A stretch of DNA of 64,000 nucleotides from Pseudobdellovibrionaceae bacterium (GTDB lineage: Bacteria > Bdellovibrionota > Bdellovibrionia > Bdellovibrionales > Bdellovibrionaceae). The notes below the pieces were generated by a model that had not been told where the DNA came from, searched no databases, and worked only from the letters and a program-made list of their open reading frames with translations. Below are positions 17,522 through 26,618 of the stretch, one piece after another (position 1 is the first letter of the stretch; each line of letters opens with the position of its first letter). The stretch is taken from the NCBI GenBank assembly GCA_016785955.1, contig JAEUWH010000097.1, positions 1 to 64,000 of the forward strand, in the 5' to 3' direction. Position numbers and translations under genes: made by a program.

Positions 17522-17929
17522 ATGTTTAAATGGATGGAACAAATACAAACCGTTAAATCCGAATTGCAACAACTAGCAACGGTGAAGACAACAAAGGATT
17601 TAGAGCAGGTTCTTGAAAAACTCAGCACTAATCCGCAGCTTCTGAATACACTTTCCATTGTGCTAAACACACAATCCCAAATAAAATCGTTAGTTAACTT
17701 TAGCTTTGAAAAATTGTGGAAAAACCTACAACTTCCTAACAAAAAAGACCAAGAACGCACTCTTTATCTTTTACACGAACTGCAATTCAAAATTCATCAG
17801 ATGGAAAAAGAAATGAACCGCTTCAAAAAATCAATACACCCAAATCAAGAAATGACCTCGCTGCCATCGCGACCAATCACATTTGTCGACAAGCGTGCGA
17901 CCGATAAACCCATTTCTAAAATGGTATAA
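17522..17929 (+). CDS. Minimal PhaE-like PHA synthase subunit
   Basis: 135 residues, mostly helical, with no signal peptide. Residues about 60-105 (NFSFEKLWKNLQLPNKKDQ, then LHELQFKIHQMEKEM) resemble the conserved C-terminal PhaE segment, where a short Leu-Pro motif precedes a coiled coil. Class III synthases need PhaE (usually about 350 residues) and class IV a PhaR-named subunit (about 200). This gene sits two bases before phaC, exactly where such a subunit is expected. It is far shorter than known PhaE, so it may be a reduced activator or a phasin. The start is the ATG after GCGAGG; the frame also allows a GTG two codons earlier. Confidence 0.6.
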   Translation: MFKWMEQIQTVKSELQQLATVKTTKDLEQVLEKLSTNPQLLNTLSIVLNTQSQIKSLVNFSFEKLWKNLQLPNKKDQERTLYLLHELQFKIHQMEKEMNRFKKSIHPNQEMTSLPSRPITFVDKRATDKPISKMV

Positions 17930-17931
17930 TT

Positions 17932-18993
17932 ATGACGTGGTTTAACATTCTCCCCGAAGCCCTCAATATGAAAGAAAAAATGAGGCCGTTTTTCAAAAAG
18001 CAGCTCCCCATTGCCCCTACTGAATATGACACCCTTTCTCAAGTCAGCGGCATGAAATTGCTTCGATTCAAAACCACCACTACGAGTACGGCACCAGCTC
18101 AACAGTTACAAACTCCACTTTTTATCATCCCGTCGATGATAAATCGGTATTATGTTCTAGATCTACTTCCTGGCAAAAGTTTTATTGAATTTCTACAAAA
18201 CCAAGGTGTACCCATTTATCTACTGGATTGGGGCGTTCCCTATGATGAAGACAATTGGCTAACCTTGGATCAGCTGCTAACCCAACGTCTTGATTATTTT
18301 ATGGATTTGATCGCGACCGATTCCAAATCGGAGAAAGTAAATTTATTCGGCCATTGCCTGGGCGGAACCCTGACAACGATGTACACGCTCCGCTTCCCCG
18401 AGCGAGTCAATACTTTGCTTTTATTAACAGCGCCGATCGATTTTGATCATGGCGGAAAATTGGGCTTATGGGTCCGACAAAACCAGTTTCATCCTGAAAC
18501 GATCACTAAGGCCTACGGGCATATGCCTTGGTGGGTGCTGCAATCCTCGTTTCAGATGTTAAAACCCATGCTTCCTATGCATAAATTAGAGAAATTTTTT
18601 AAAGAGCTTAACAATCCCGAATTCATGAAAAACTTTTGGGCACTGGAAATTTGGAGTCAAGACAATGTCTCTTTTCCTGGTCGTTGCTTTATCACCCTGA
18701 TTGACGAACTTTATCGCAAAAACTCGCTCATCAAAGGCGAACTTTGCATCGCCGGGCAGACGCTGTCACTTGATCACCTGAACTGCCCCACACTCAATAT
18801 TGCCGCCAGTGATGATCATATCGTATTGCATGACTCAACAATGCACGCCCACCACTTGAATTCAAATATTACATTTGAGACCATCATCTCGCAAGGTGGA
18901 CATATTGGCTCGATCTTGGGATCTAAAGCCCAAAAAACAGTTTGGCCCGAGGTCCTTCGTTGGCTTTCGCGCTGGGATATGGGAAAACATTAA
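17932..18993 (+). CDS. phaC: Class III-type poly(3-hydroxyalkanoate) synthase subunit PhaC
   Basis: 353 residues, matching class III PhaC (about 355) rather than class I/II (about 560-590). It polymerises hydroxyacyl-CoA to PHA. It is an alpha/beta-hydrolase fold with the lipase-like box GHCLGG, in which Cys142 replaces the usual Ser nucleophile, Asp294 or Asp295 in ASDDHIV, and His324 in GGHIGSILG. The conserved YLLDWGVP stretch is also present. It follows the short PhaE-like gene by two bases and is followed by an alpha/beta hydrolase six bases after its stop, giving a three-gene operon divergent from phaR. The ribosome binding site is weak, consistent with coupling to the upstream gene. 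Confidence 0.92.
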   Translation: MTWFNILPEALNMKEKMRPFFKKQLPIAPTEYDTLSQVSGMKLLRFKTTTTSTAPAQQLQTPLFIIPSMINRYYVLDLLPGKSFIEFLQNQGVPIYLLDWGVPYDEDNWLTLDQLLTQRLDYFMDLIATDSKSEKVNLFGHCLGGTLTTMYTLRFPERVNTLLLLTAPIDFDHGGKLGLWVRQNQFHPETITKAYGHMPWWVLQSSFQMLKPMLPMHKLEKFFKELNNPEFMKNFWALEIWSQDNVSFPGRCFITLIDELYRKNSLIKGELCIAGQTLSLDHLNCPTLNIAASDDHIVLHDSTMHAHHLNSNITFETIISQGGHIGSILGSKAQKTVWPEVLRWLSRWDMGKH

Positions 18994-18998
18994 AAGGC

Positions 18999-19934
18999 AT
19001 GATAAAAAAAAGCTTCTTCAAAACCAGCCAAAATCGGCTCGCTTATTTCGAATTTGACCACAAAAGCAACGCCGAAACGCTGGTTTTCCTAAACGGCTTG
19101 AGCGACTCCATTGAATCTTGGTCTGAAATAAAATCCTATTTCAAGGGAAAATACTCGACCTTGTTTATCGACCTCATCGGCCAAGGCCAAGCCTTGGAAG
19201 AGGAAATCAAACGTACACCCCCACCCAACTTTGTCATCTCGGCCGCCGAACAAGCCGAAGTTTTAAAAGAAGTCTGGCTCTCGCTCCAAATTAAATCTGG
19301 TTTTCACTTGGTGGGATTTTCATATGGTGGCGGCATCGCCATCCGTTTTGCCACCCTTTACCCTGAACTGGTACATCAATTGATTTTATTTTTACCCTAC
19401 ACCATCCGCTTGGACTTGGCCTTCCCCATCCAGCGCGCCTGGGCCGATCAAATCGGTTTATTGAAAAATTTTAATTTTCTTCGCCCGCATATAAATATAA
19501 TCGGCTCTAGTTATCAAAAAATGATGCGCGATTATATGAATTTTCGTTTCTCAAAACAAATCCCCGATCATCATCGCCGGCAAATTTCGATGGATTTAAC
19601 AGAAGGGATCATGCCATTTAATGCCTTTGACGTTTTCGATTCACTTCCTGACAAAGCCGTGCATTTGGTCACCGTCGAACATGACACCTTGGTTCCAAAA
19701 TCTTTATATCGAGAGATTTGGTCCCGACTACCAGAAAGCAAAAAGCGCAGCTGGTTGAGCATCCAAGACGGTGAACATTTGATTTTCGAGCAAGCCCCCA
19801 TGTACTGCGCTCAATGGATCGAAACGGTCTTGTCGATGAAAGCCACAAAACATCCTCGTCTCTTTGTTGGGCACAGCTACCGCATGGAAACCAAAGAAGT
19901 CACCGAGACACCCCATTCGTCTCATTCCGCCTAA
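18999..19934 (+). CDS. Alpha/beta hydrolase in PHA operon
   Basis: About 311 residues from an ATG five bases after the phaC stop (AAAAGG precedes it). It has an alpha/beta-hydrolase fold with an oxyanion stretch FLNGLSDSIESW (about residue 30), nucleophile elbow GFSYGGG with Ser108, and a C-terminal GEHLIFEQAP that supplies the His. It could be a PHA-related esterase, thioesterase or depolymerase. The location suggests polymer turnover or precursor supply, but the substrate is not visible in the sequence. An alternative longer start inside phaC (18942) is unlikely. Confidence 0.8.
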   Translation: MIKKSFFKTSQNRLAYFEFDHKSNAETLVFLNGLSDSIESWSEIKSYFKGKYSTLFIDLIGQGQALEEEIKRTPPPNFVISAAEQAEVLKEVWLSLQIKSGFHLVGFSYGGGIAIRFATLYPELVHQLILFLPYTIRLDLAFPIQRAWADQIGLLKNFNFLRPHINIIGSSYQKMMRDYMNFRFSKQIPDHHRRQISMDLTEGIMPFNAFDVFDSLPDKAVHLVTVEHDTLVPKSLYREIWSRLPESKKRSWLSIQDGEHLIFEQAPMYCAQWIETVLSMKATKHPRLFVGHSYRMETKEVTETPHSSHSA

Positions 19935-19956
19935 GACCCCTCTAAATACCGCAAAA

Positions 19957-20020
19957 TAGAGCCTACCCTCATTTGCTTAGCCGTCGCGAGGAAATAAGGA
20001 CAGGCTCTAAAGATCTTTTT
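19957..20020 (+). terminator. Likely terminator of the PHA operon
   Basis: TAGAGCCT (19957-19964) pairs with AGGCTCTA (20002-20009) across a 37-base loop. A run of eight T follows a few bases later (in AAGATCTTTTTTTTATTTTT). It starts 23 bases beyond the hydrolase stop. The long loop makes it less certain than a compact hairpin. Confidence 0.5.
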
Positions 20021-20137
20021 TTTATTTTTAAAGCCTTTGATTTCTGCCATAAAATCTTTTTATGTTTTTTTGTGTGAATTTCATAAAAAAGATCTTTATT
20101 TTTAAGGACCTCCCAGCTTATCCTAAGAGTAATGACG

Positions 20138-20171
20138 AAGAGTAAGGACTCCTTGGCGTCCTTACTCTTTT
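20138..20171 (+). terminator. Compact 12-bp hairpin with short T tail upstream of hflX
   Basis: AAGAGTAAGGAC and GTCCTTACTCTT are perfect reverse complements around an eight-base loop, followed by TT. It lies about 200 bases past the PHA operon and 30 bases before the hflX ribosome binding site. It may be a second terminator or a leader structure of hflX. Confidence 0.6.
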
Positions 20172-20269
20172 CACACTTTACAATTTACTCTTCACACAGG
20201 AGTTGATCGATCGATAGTTTTTATCAAAAATCACGAATTTTTAATAACGAAAAAACCATCGTCATCGGA

Positions 20270-21484
20270 GTGGGCTTAAAGTCAGACTCACTCACCGAAG
20301 TAAAAGAAAATCTTTTAGAACTGGAAGAGCTCGTCTCGGCGGCCGGTGGAGCTGTTGTGGCGTCGATTACGCAAACCTTACCGTCGTGGAATCCCGCAAC
20401 TTTGATCGGCACCGGAAAAGTTCAGGAAATAAAAGACCTCGCCGTTGAGTTCGGCGCCGAGCTGGTGGTGATCGACCATATTTTATCCGGAGTGCAAACC
20501 CGAAATTTAGAGTCCGCGATGGGCGTAAAAGTTTTAGATCGCAATCAAATTATTTTAGATATTTTCTCGCAACGAGCCCAGACATTTGAAGGAAAATTGC
20601 AAGTTGAACTGGCTAAACTTTTAGATCAAATGCCACGCATGGTGGATGCCTGGATGGGATCACTGTCTCGTCAAGGTGGCGGAATCGGTACGCGCGGCCC
20701 CGGTGAATCGGCGCTAGAGAATGACCGCCGCCGCATTCGTGAACGTGTTTCCATCATCAAAAAAAAATTAGAATCCGTCAGCAAAAATCGATCTCAACAT
20801 CGGTCTTCGCGCCGCAAGCACGAAATCCCCAGCTTTGCCTTGATTGGCTATACGAACTCGGGAAAAAGCTCGATTTTAAATCGCCTCACGGGTACACAAA
20901 TCTTGGCCAAGAATCAAGTCTTTGCCACGCTCGATCCCACCACGCGCAAGGTATTCTTGCCTGAAGGCCCACCCTCCGTCGTCACCGACACCGTGGGCTT
21001 TATTCGAAAATTACCCGTGCAATTAATTGAAGCCTTTAAGGCCACGTTGGAAGAATCGGCCGAAGCGGATGTCTTGCTGCATGTGGTGGATCTATCGTCT
21101 CCTAATATGGAACGCCAAATTGAGGTCGTTGAAGGACTTATCGAAGAGTTTAAATGGCAGGATAAAAAAATTATCCACGTTTTTAACAAATTCGATATCG
21201 CCAGCCCTGATCGTAAGTTTAAAGTGAAACATTACCCGCGCGTTTTCGTAAGCGCCCTGACTGGCCAAGGCATGGATCAACTCAAAGAACTCATGGCCGA
21301 TTCAATCACCGAAATGCAAAAAAGCGTGCAGATGTTTTTTCCAAAAGCGGCCGAATACAAAATTTTTGATTTAGACCGCGACACTCGCATCACTCGAAAA
21401 GAAGCCGCCACCGAAGGCACGATCTGCTATACCTCACTGACAAGCCAACAGATCAACAAATGGAAAGACTATATCGTTAAGTAA
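20270..21484 (+). CDS. hflX: GTPase HflX
   Basis: 404 residues counted from the first in-frame GTG. HflX is a ribosome-associated GTPase that splits stalled 70S ribosomes. The N-terminal domain has the family pattern GTGKVQEIKDLA and DRNQIILDIFSQRAQTFEGKLQVELA. The linker RQGGGIGTRGPGESALE is diagnostic. The G domain shows G1 GYTNSGKSS, G3 DTVGF, G4 NKFD and G5 SALTG. The homologous frame continues upstream as E-K-T-I-V-I-G-V, so the real N-terminus is earlier than the GTG. No ATG, GTG or TTG exists in that extension, although an AGGAG stands at 20198-20202. The call is secure; the start is not. Confidence 0.93.
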   Translation: MGLKSDSLTEVKENLLELEELVSAAGGAVVASITQTLPSWNPATLIGTGKVQEIKDLAVEFGAELVVIDHILSGVQTRNLESAMGVKVLDRNQIILDIFSQRAQTFEGKLQVELAKLLDQMPRMVDAWMGSLSRQGGGIGTRGPGESALENDRRRIRERVSIIKKKLESVSKNRSQHRSSRRKHEIPSFALIGYTNSGKSSILNRLTGTQILAKNQVFATLDPTTRKVFLPEGPPSVVTDTVGFIRKLPVQLIEAFKATLEESAEADVLLHVVDLSSPNMERQIEVVEGLIEEFKWQDKKIIHVFNKFDIASPDRKFKVKHYPRVFVSALTGQGMDQLKELMADSITEMQKSVQMFFPKAAEYKIFDLDRDTRITRKEAATEGTICYTSLTSQQINKWKDYIVK

Positions 21485-21554
21485 CCGAAGAGTCTTTCCA
21501 TCCACCCATTCTTTTCACAATCCCAGCTTCGCGTACACGTAACCCGTCACCCGT

Positions 21555-21633
21555 CTAGGAAATCTTATTACCAACGGTCACTACCAACCTCTCTAGGGAA
21601 TGTCATTGCCAACCCCTCTAGGTAATGACCGTC
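21555..21633. repeat. Three imperfect direct repeats between hflX and mpl
   Basis: CTAGGAAATCTTATTACCAAC (21555-21575) and CTAGGGAATGTCATTGCCAAC (21593-21613) match at 17 of 21 positions. A third partial copy begins CTAGGTAATG at 21618 and contains the mpl stop codon. The copies fill most of the gap between these converging genes. No function is evident. Confidence 0.6.
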
Positions 21634-23057
21634 AAAGCCGACATCAGTTTGCCATAGATACCGTCAAAACCACCATTGCTCATGATGACAATAAGATCCC
21701 CCGACTGCGATTCTTTTTGCACGTGCTTTACAATAGACTCGACGTTGCCATGCGCCTGCGCCCAGGGCTGTGACTTGCTTTTATTTAAATCTTGAATCAA
21801 CTCGTCGACCGAGAACCGATCAGACTCGGGAATCTTGGACGTATCAAAGGCTTGCATCAAATACACCTGCTGAGCCACCTGAAAGGCCTGAGCATAATCT
21901 TTTTGAAAAACTTTGCGCCGACTGGTGGCTGAGCGTGGTTCAAAAATCGCAATCAATTTTTTTTGCGGGTATTTCTTTTTTAAGCCTTTCAATGTTTCCA
22001 AAACCGCCGTCGGGTGATGAGCAAAATCCTCGATCACAAGTCGTCCACCAGGTTCCCCTAAAATCTCTTGCCGCCGCTTTACCCCTTGAAACTGATTCAG
22101 TGCTTTTTGAACCGTTTCCATCGAGACCCCCAGCAAATAGGCTTGCAGCGCCACCGCCGTGGCGTTCAGCACATTATAATCCCCAGGCTGTAAAAGTTTA
22201 AACGGCCCCAACACCTTCCCTTTAAAGTGGACTCTAAACTCGGTTCCTTGCTCACTGACAGAAATCACCTCGCAACGAGCATGACGATCCTGGGTGACCT
22301 TGTTAAAACCATAGCTGTATATATGAGACGTATTCGTATCATCCAGTAAATCTTTGATGTTACTTTCTTGCTCGTGAAAAATCAGTGACCCGTTGACCGG
22401 GATTAATTTCAACAACCGCCGAAAGGCCGCCTTAACATCGTCTAAATCTTTATAGATATCCGCATGATCAAATTCGATGCTGGTCAGAATGACGTGCTTT
22501 GGACGATAGTGAACAAACTTAGGCACTTTATCAAAAAAAGCCGTATCGTACTCGTCCCCCTCGATCACAAAATAAGGCGCATCTTTTTCTGGATTTCGAA
22601 AACTGAAGTTGAAATTTTTCGGAATACCACCAATTAGAAATCCAGGTTTTTTACCGGCCATCTCTAAAACCCACGACATCATCGACGTCGTCGTCGTCTT
22701 TCCATGAGTTCCCGAAACGCAAATCGTATCATGATTTTTCAAGATCAAATCACCCAGCGCCTTGGGTAACGACGAATACGGAATTTGCAGTTTCATCAGC
22801 TCGATCGCCTCGGGATTATGGGCCGAAATCACATTGCCGACCACAACAAAATCAGGTCGCGAGTTCAGGTTTTGAGCTTGATAAGGCGTTTTAATTTGAA
22901 TTCCCAATTTTTCCAACTGAGTCGACATCGGAGGATAGGGATTAGAATCAGAACCCGAAACTTGAAACCCCTTGTCTTTCAGTATTCCGGCCAGTGACGC
23001 CATCGCGGTTCCACAAATTCCCATCAAGTAAACATGACTCCCTGGTTTCAACTCCAC
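21618..23057 (-). CDS. mpl: UDP-N-acetylmuramate:L-alanyl-gamma-D-glutamyl-meso-diaminopimelate ligase
   Basis: 479 residues, Mur-ligase family, with the Mpl-specific N-terminus HVYLMGICGTAMASLAGILK and the ATP-binding loop SGTHGKTTTTSMM. The central domain contains EGDEYDTAFFDK and the substrate-region IEFDHADIY. A C-terminal Mur domain starts near EDFAHHPTAV. The enzyme joins recycled tripeptide to UDP-MurNAc, saving peptidoglycan fragments. It is the third gene of a leftward group with an LD-carboxypeptidase and a serine hydrolase, which together form a plausible recycling set. MurC is the alternative, but the ICGTAMAS start and EFDHADIY favour Mpl. Confidence 0.93.
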   Translation of the reverse strand: MELKPGSHVYLMGICGTAMASLAGILKDKGFQVSGSDSNPYPPMSTQLEKLGIQIKTPYQAQNLNSRPDFVVVGNVISAHNPEAIELMKLQIPYSSLPKALGDLILKNHDTICVSGTHGKTTTTSMMSWVLEMAGKKPGFLIGGIPKNFNFSFRNPEKDAPYFVIEGDEYDTAFFDKVPKFVHYRPKHVILTSIEFDHADIYKDLDDVKAAFRRLLKLIPVNGSLIFHEQESNIKDLLDDTNTSHIYSYGFNKVTQDRHARCEVISVSEQGTEFRVHFKGKVLGPFKLLQPGDYNVLNATAVALQAYLLGVSMETVQKALNQFQGVKRRQEILGEPGGRLVIEDFAHHPTAVLETLKGLKKKYPQKKLIAIFEPRSATSRRKVFQKDYAQAFQVAQQVYLMQAFDTSKIPESDRFSVDELIQDLNKSKSQPWAQAHGNVESIVKHVQKESQSGDLIVIMSNGGFDGIYGKLMSALTVIT

Positions 23058-23093
23058 CCTCTACTCCTTCATCCTTGCGCGTCCGACAAACAA

Positions 23094-24158
23094 CTACCCC
23101 AGCGATGACTTCCTTAAACCTTCCACAATCCAATTGTGAATTTTTGGTCGCAACTCAGCAAAACGATTCAATTCACGCCCATAGACCAAGCGATTACTCA
23201 AAATCACCACCGACAAATCCGCCTTGGGATCATACCAAATCGATGTCCCCGTAAACCCAGTATGACCAATAGAATTCAACGAAAAATACCCGCCACAACT
23301 GGCCGTTCCCGGCGTCGGCAACATGAACCCCAGTGCCCAGTCCCCTTTTCCTTCCGGTCGCGAGCGCTTCACAAACAACTGCGTGGTTTTCTGCTTAATA
23401 AAATAACGAGCAATGCCCATCACCTGAGAACGTAAATGCAACGAGTACCATCCCAAATCATCGATGCTGCCAAACAAACCAGAATGAGTCGAAACACCCC
23501 CCAGCGCCCAGGTGTTTTCATCATGAACCTCACCTTGCAGTAATTTTCGACGCCATGGACACTCCTCCGTCGGCGCAAAAAGACTCGCACGAAGCGTGGT
23601 TTGATTACGTGGATGAAACTCTAGCGTGGTCCCCGGATAATATTGGTCTTTTATCTTATTCCACAGACCTACTAAATCGAGGTCGTAAAATTTTTCTAAA
23701 ATAAAACCCAAAACCAAAAATCCCACATCACTGTACACACTGACTTCATTCGCGCTTAACGGCAGTGCCGCGATCATTTTCCTAAGGTCTTCTCGGCGAT
23801 TTTGCCATGTGTCTGATAAATTTAAATCTTTATAGAACGGTCGCCACCACACAAGACCCGACGAATGATTAAGAAGCTCGATAATTTTGATCTCCGTGTG
23901 CGGAAACCATTCCAGAAACTGACTCACCTTTGAATCGATGTTCCATTTTCCCTCCTCAAACGCATGCATCATGGCTTGGACCGCAAATACAATCTTCGTC
24001 AAGCTGGCCAAATCATAATACGCATAGGTCGAGCCAACACCAATATCACAAACTAACCGGCCATTTTGATAGGCGCGCACCAAAACTCCCGGGGTGACGT
24101 CCCGAATATTATCTTCGATATTTTTAATAAGTGTTTTTTCTAAAACTGAATACTTCAT
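23094..24158 (-). CDS. Serine beta-lactamase-fold hydrolase (beta-lactamase/DD-peptidase type)
   Basis: 354 residues of the class C beta-lactamase/AmpC-like esterase family. The nucleophile motif SxxK is in YDLASLTKIV (about residue 52). The second motif YSD in VSVYSDVGFLVLGFIL corresponds to Y-x-N. HTGFTGTS (about residue 290) serves as the KTG-like third motif. There is no signal peptide, so it acts in the cytoplasm or is exported by another route. The gene lies 13 bases downstream of ldcA and 37 bases before mpl, so a role in peptide-side-chain or muropeptide trimming is likelier than antibiotic resistance. An esterase activity is possible. Confidence 0.82.
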   Translation of the reverse strand: MKYSVLEKTLIKNIEDNIRDVTPGVLVRAYQNGRLVCDIGVGSTYAYYDLASLTKIVFAVQAMMHAFEEGKWNIDSKVSQFLEWFPHTEIKIIELLNHSSGLVWWRPFYKDLNLSDTWQNRREDLRKMIAALPLSANEVSVYSDVGFLVLGFILEKFYDLDLVGLWNKIKDQYYPGTTLEFHPRNQTTLRASLFAPTEECPWRRKLLQGEVHDENTWALGGVSTHSGLFGSIDDLGWYSLHLRSQVMGIARYFIKQKTTQLFVKRSRPEGKGDWALGFMLPTPGTASCGGYFSLNSIGHTGFTGTSIWYDPKADLSVVILSNRLVYGRELNRFAELRPKIHNWIVEGLRKSSLG

Positions 24159-24170
24159 ACTTTCTTTTCG

Positions 24171-25100
24171 CTATCTCTTATTTTCGATGATTAAATGCCC
24201 GTGGTCATTAATTATTTTAACTTCGGCCGGTGTTCCAAAACTCAGTGGCCACTGCGCTTTTTCATGACCACTGGGAACTCCGCCAAATACGGGGACTCCA
24301 ACATTCTTCGCCCATTCTTTGACCACCCAAGGCCATAGCTTTTTTCCATCCGGTTCTAGGCACGACGTAAATTGCCCCAACAGAATCCCCGAACACCCTT
24401 TTAAAACGCCCGACAACTGTAATTGAGTCAACAACCGATCAATACGATATGCACGCTCGCCGATTTCCTCAAGAAATAAAAAACGATTTTTAAAACTGGT
24501 TTGAAACGGGGTCCCCAAATGACTGCACAACGTGACCAAATTTCCACCCGTCAAGGGTGCGCGAATGGATTTAACTTGTTTTTTGGCCAAATCATTTAGA
24601 GGCTTAATATTTTTATAATGACTGCGCTCACTTTCATTTTTGACAATCGCCACAAGGGCCTTAAGCACCGACCCAGGGATTTCACGAGCAATCCAACGAT
24701 CCAAATTGGATCCATGGACCGAAGTCCATCCCCAAAATTCGTTTACAAAAAGATGCAAAGACGTGATATCGCTTAACCCTACAAGCAACTTTTTTTTCTT
24801 AGGCTTCGGCATCGCTTTTAAATACTTCAGCAACGGCAACGATCCATAGCCTCCGCGCAGACACCACACCACATCCACCCGATCATCACTCATCGCATTC
24901 ACGATAAACTCGGCCCGCTGGGATTCACCATTAGAAAACATCGGATTCTTTTGAATTATTTTTTTTGGAATATCGAATTCAAATTCATTTGAATGAGCGT
25001 GTGCAAATTCTTTAAATTTTTTTTGAACATCCACGCGCGACGGAAAACCGGGCGCAACAACGGCGATTTTTAAACGATCATCAGTTCGAATGGACATCAT
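24171..25100 (-). CDS. ldcA: LD-carboxypeptidase (peptidase S66)
   Basis: 309 residues with the S66 pattern. The N-terminal part has IAVVAPGFPS and CLRGGYGSLPLLKYL. The nucleophile Ser lies in VGLSDITSLHLF, with the C-terminal Glu in FLEEIGERAYRIDRLL and His in GGVPSGHEKAQWPL. Cytoplasmic LdcA removes the terminal D-Ala from recycled tetrapeptides, giving the tripeptide that Mpl then uses. It stands first in the leftward ldcA-hydrolase-mpl group. Its N-terminus has no signal peptide. A microcin-immunity MccF relative shares this fold, but the neighbourhood argues for cell-wall recycling. Confidence 0.9.
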   Translation of the reverse strand: MMSIRTDDRLKIAVVAPGFPSRVDVQKKFKEFAHAHSNEFEFDIPKKIIQKNPMFSNGESQRAEFIVNAMSDDRVDVVWCLRGGYGSLPLLKYLKAMPKPKKKKLLVGLSDITSLHLFVNEFWGWTSVHGSNLDRWIAREIPGSVLKALVAIVKNESERSHYKNIKPLNDLAKKQVKSIRAPLTGGNLVTLCSHLGTPFQTSFKNRFLFLEEIGERAYRIDRLLTQLQLSGVLKGCSGILLGQFTSCLEPDGKKLWPWVVKEWAKNVGVPVFGGVPSGHEKAQWPLSFGTPAEVKIINDHGHLIIENKR

Positions 25101-25155
25101 TATTAATTATGTCCATTTTTAAACAAAAAGGTATCTTTAAATCAAACTATTCAAT

Positions 25156-26538
25156 CTATTCAATGGCCGTCGGGTATTTTTCACCAAAACAGGCCGCGCA
25201 AAACTGTGTGCTGTCACTGTGAACAGATTGATATAAACCGTTCATCGACAAATACGCCAACGAGTCCGAGCCCACAAAATCTTGAATTTCCTTAAGACTG
25301 CGTTGAGCGGCAATCAATTGATCCTTTTGGGGCGTATCGACCCCATAATAACAAGGGCTGACGGTCGGCGGCGAGGCAATTCGAAAATGTACTTCTTTCG
25401 CCCCAGCCCCTCGAATCAGATTAATTATTTTTTTACTGGTCGTTCCCCGCACCAAAGAATCATCAATCACGATGACACGCTTGCCCCGCAAAATTTCCGA
25501 TTGAGGATTTAACTTAATCTTGACGCCAAAATCCCGAATTCCTTGCGACGGCTGAATAAATGTTCGCCCCACGTAATGATTACGAATAATTCCCAGCTCG
25601 AACGCGATGCCGCTTTCTTGTGAATACCCAATCGCGGCCGGCACGCCACTGTCTGGAACAGGTATCACCAAGTCCGCAGCCACAGGCGACTCCTTGGCTA
25701 ATAATTTCCCTAAGTTTTTACGAGACTCGTACACGCTCAATCCAAAAACCTTAGAGTCTGGTCGCGCAAAGTACACATGCTCGAAAATACACTGCGCTTT
25801 GGTTTCTTTTTTATTGTAGAACGTGGAACTCATCCCCTCGTCATCAAACGAAACAATCTCGCCGGGCTCGACATCGCGCACATATTCAGCACCGATTAAA
25901 TCAAACGCGCAGGTTTCACTGGCAACCACCCACGAATCGCCCAATCGCCCAATCGACAACGGTCGAAAGCCCCAATGATCCCGCAACGCGATTAACTTTT
26001 TCTGAGTTAACAGCACAAAGCTAAACGCCCCTTCGACCGTGGGCAACGCCTGCTTTAATGTTTCAATGATGGGACTGTCTTGGTTTTTCGATAACAAATG
26101 CAGAATAATTTCCGTATCATTCGTTCCTTGAAAAATCGCCCCCTGCGCTCGAAGCTGCGCCTTTAAACTCTTATGATTCACAATATTTCCATTATGAGCC
26201 ACCGCCACCGGACCTCGCAAAAGCTCGGCATTCAGGGGCTGCGCATTCACCAACAAATTCTGCCCGGTCGTCGAATAACGAGCATGCCCAATGGCCGCAC
26301 GTCCTTTTAATCGATTCAATTCCTCATCAGAAAAGACATCCCCCACCAGCCCCAGTCCTTTATGAATCAAATGCTCGTGTTCATGCAGAGTGACGATCCC
26401 CGCCGACTCTTGCCCGCGGTGCTGCATGGCATACAAGCTGAGATAGGCCATACGACTGGCTTCTTTGTGATTCCAAATACCAAATACGGCGCACTCGTCA
26501 CGAAATTCATCATTCAGATTTACCATTGCGTTTGTCAT
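25156..26538 (-). CDS. purF: Amidophosphoribosyltransferase
   Basis: 460 residues from the ATG preceded by AGAAGGG; the frame is open 14 codons further. It makes 5-phosphoribosylamine from PRPP and glutamine. The glutaminase Cys is exposed after removal of a short propeptide (DECAVFGIW). The phosphoribosyltransferase site is VIVIDDSLVRGTTSKKI. Four Cys at the positions expected for the Bacillus-type Fe-S cluster are present (AQCIFEH, VSPCYYG, and the C-terminal FCAACFGEKYP). So this is the oxygen-sensitive Fe-S form rather than the E. coli form. It is the last gene of the leftward purine operon, 80 bases after purL. Confidence 0.96.
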   Translation of the reverse strand: MTNAMVNLNDEFRDECAVFGIWNHKEASRMAYLSLYAMQHRGQESAGIVTLHEHEHLIHKGLGLVGDVFSDEELNRLKGRAAIGHARYSTTGQNLLVNAQPLNAELLRGPVAVAHNGNIVNHKSLKAQLRAQGAIFQGTNDTEIILHLLSKNQDSPIIETLKQALPTVEGAFSFVLLTQKKLIALRDHWGFRPLSIGRLGDSWVVASETCAFDLIGAEYVRDVEPGEIVSFDDEGMSSTFYNKKETKAQCIFEHVYFARPDSKVFGLSVYESRKNLGKLLAKESPVAADLVIPVPDSGVPAAIGYSQESGIAFELGIIRNHYVGRTFIQPSQGIRDFGVKIKLNPQSEILRGKRVIVIDDSLVRGTTSKKIINLIRGAGAKEVHFRIASPPTVSPCYYGVDTPQKDQLIAAQRSLKEIQDFVGSDSLAYLSMNGLYQSVHSDSTQFCAACFGEKYPTAIE

Positions 26539-26618
26539 CGACCATTCCCTTCTCATTTGTACAATGTTTTGAGCATACAATTTTGGTTAGCTCACAACTT
26601 GACTCACATAAAATTTGG

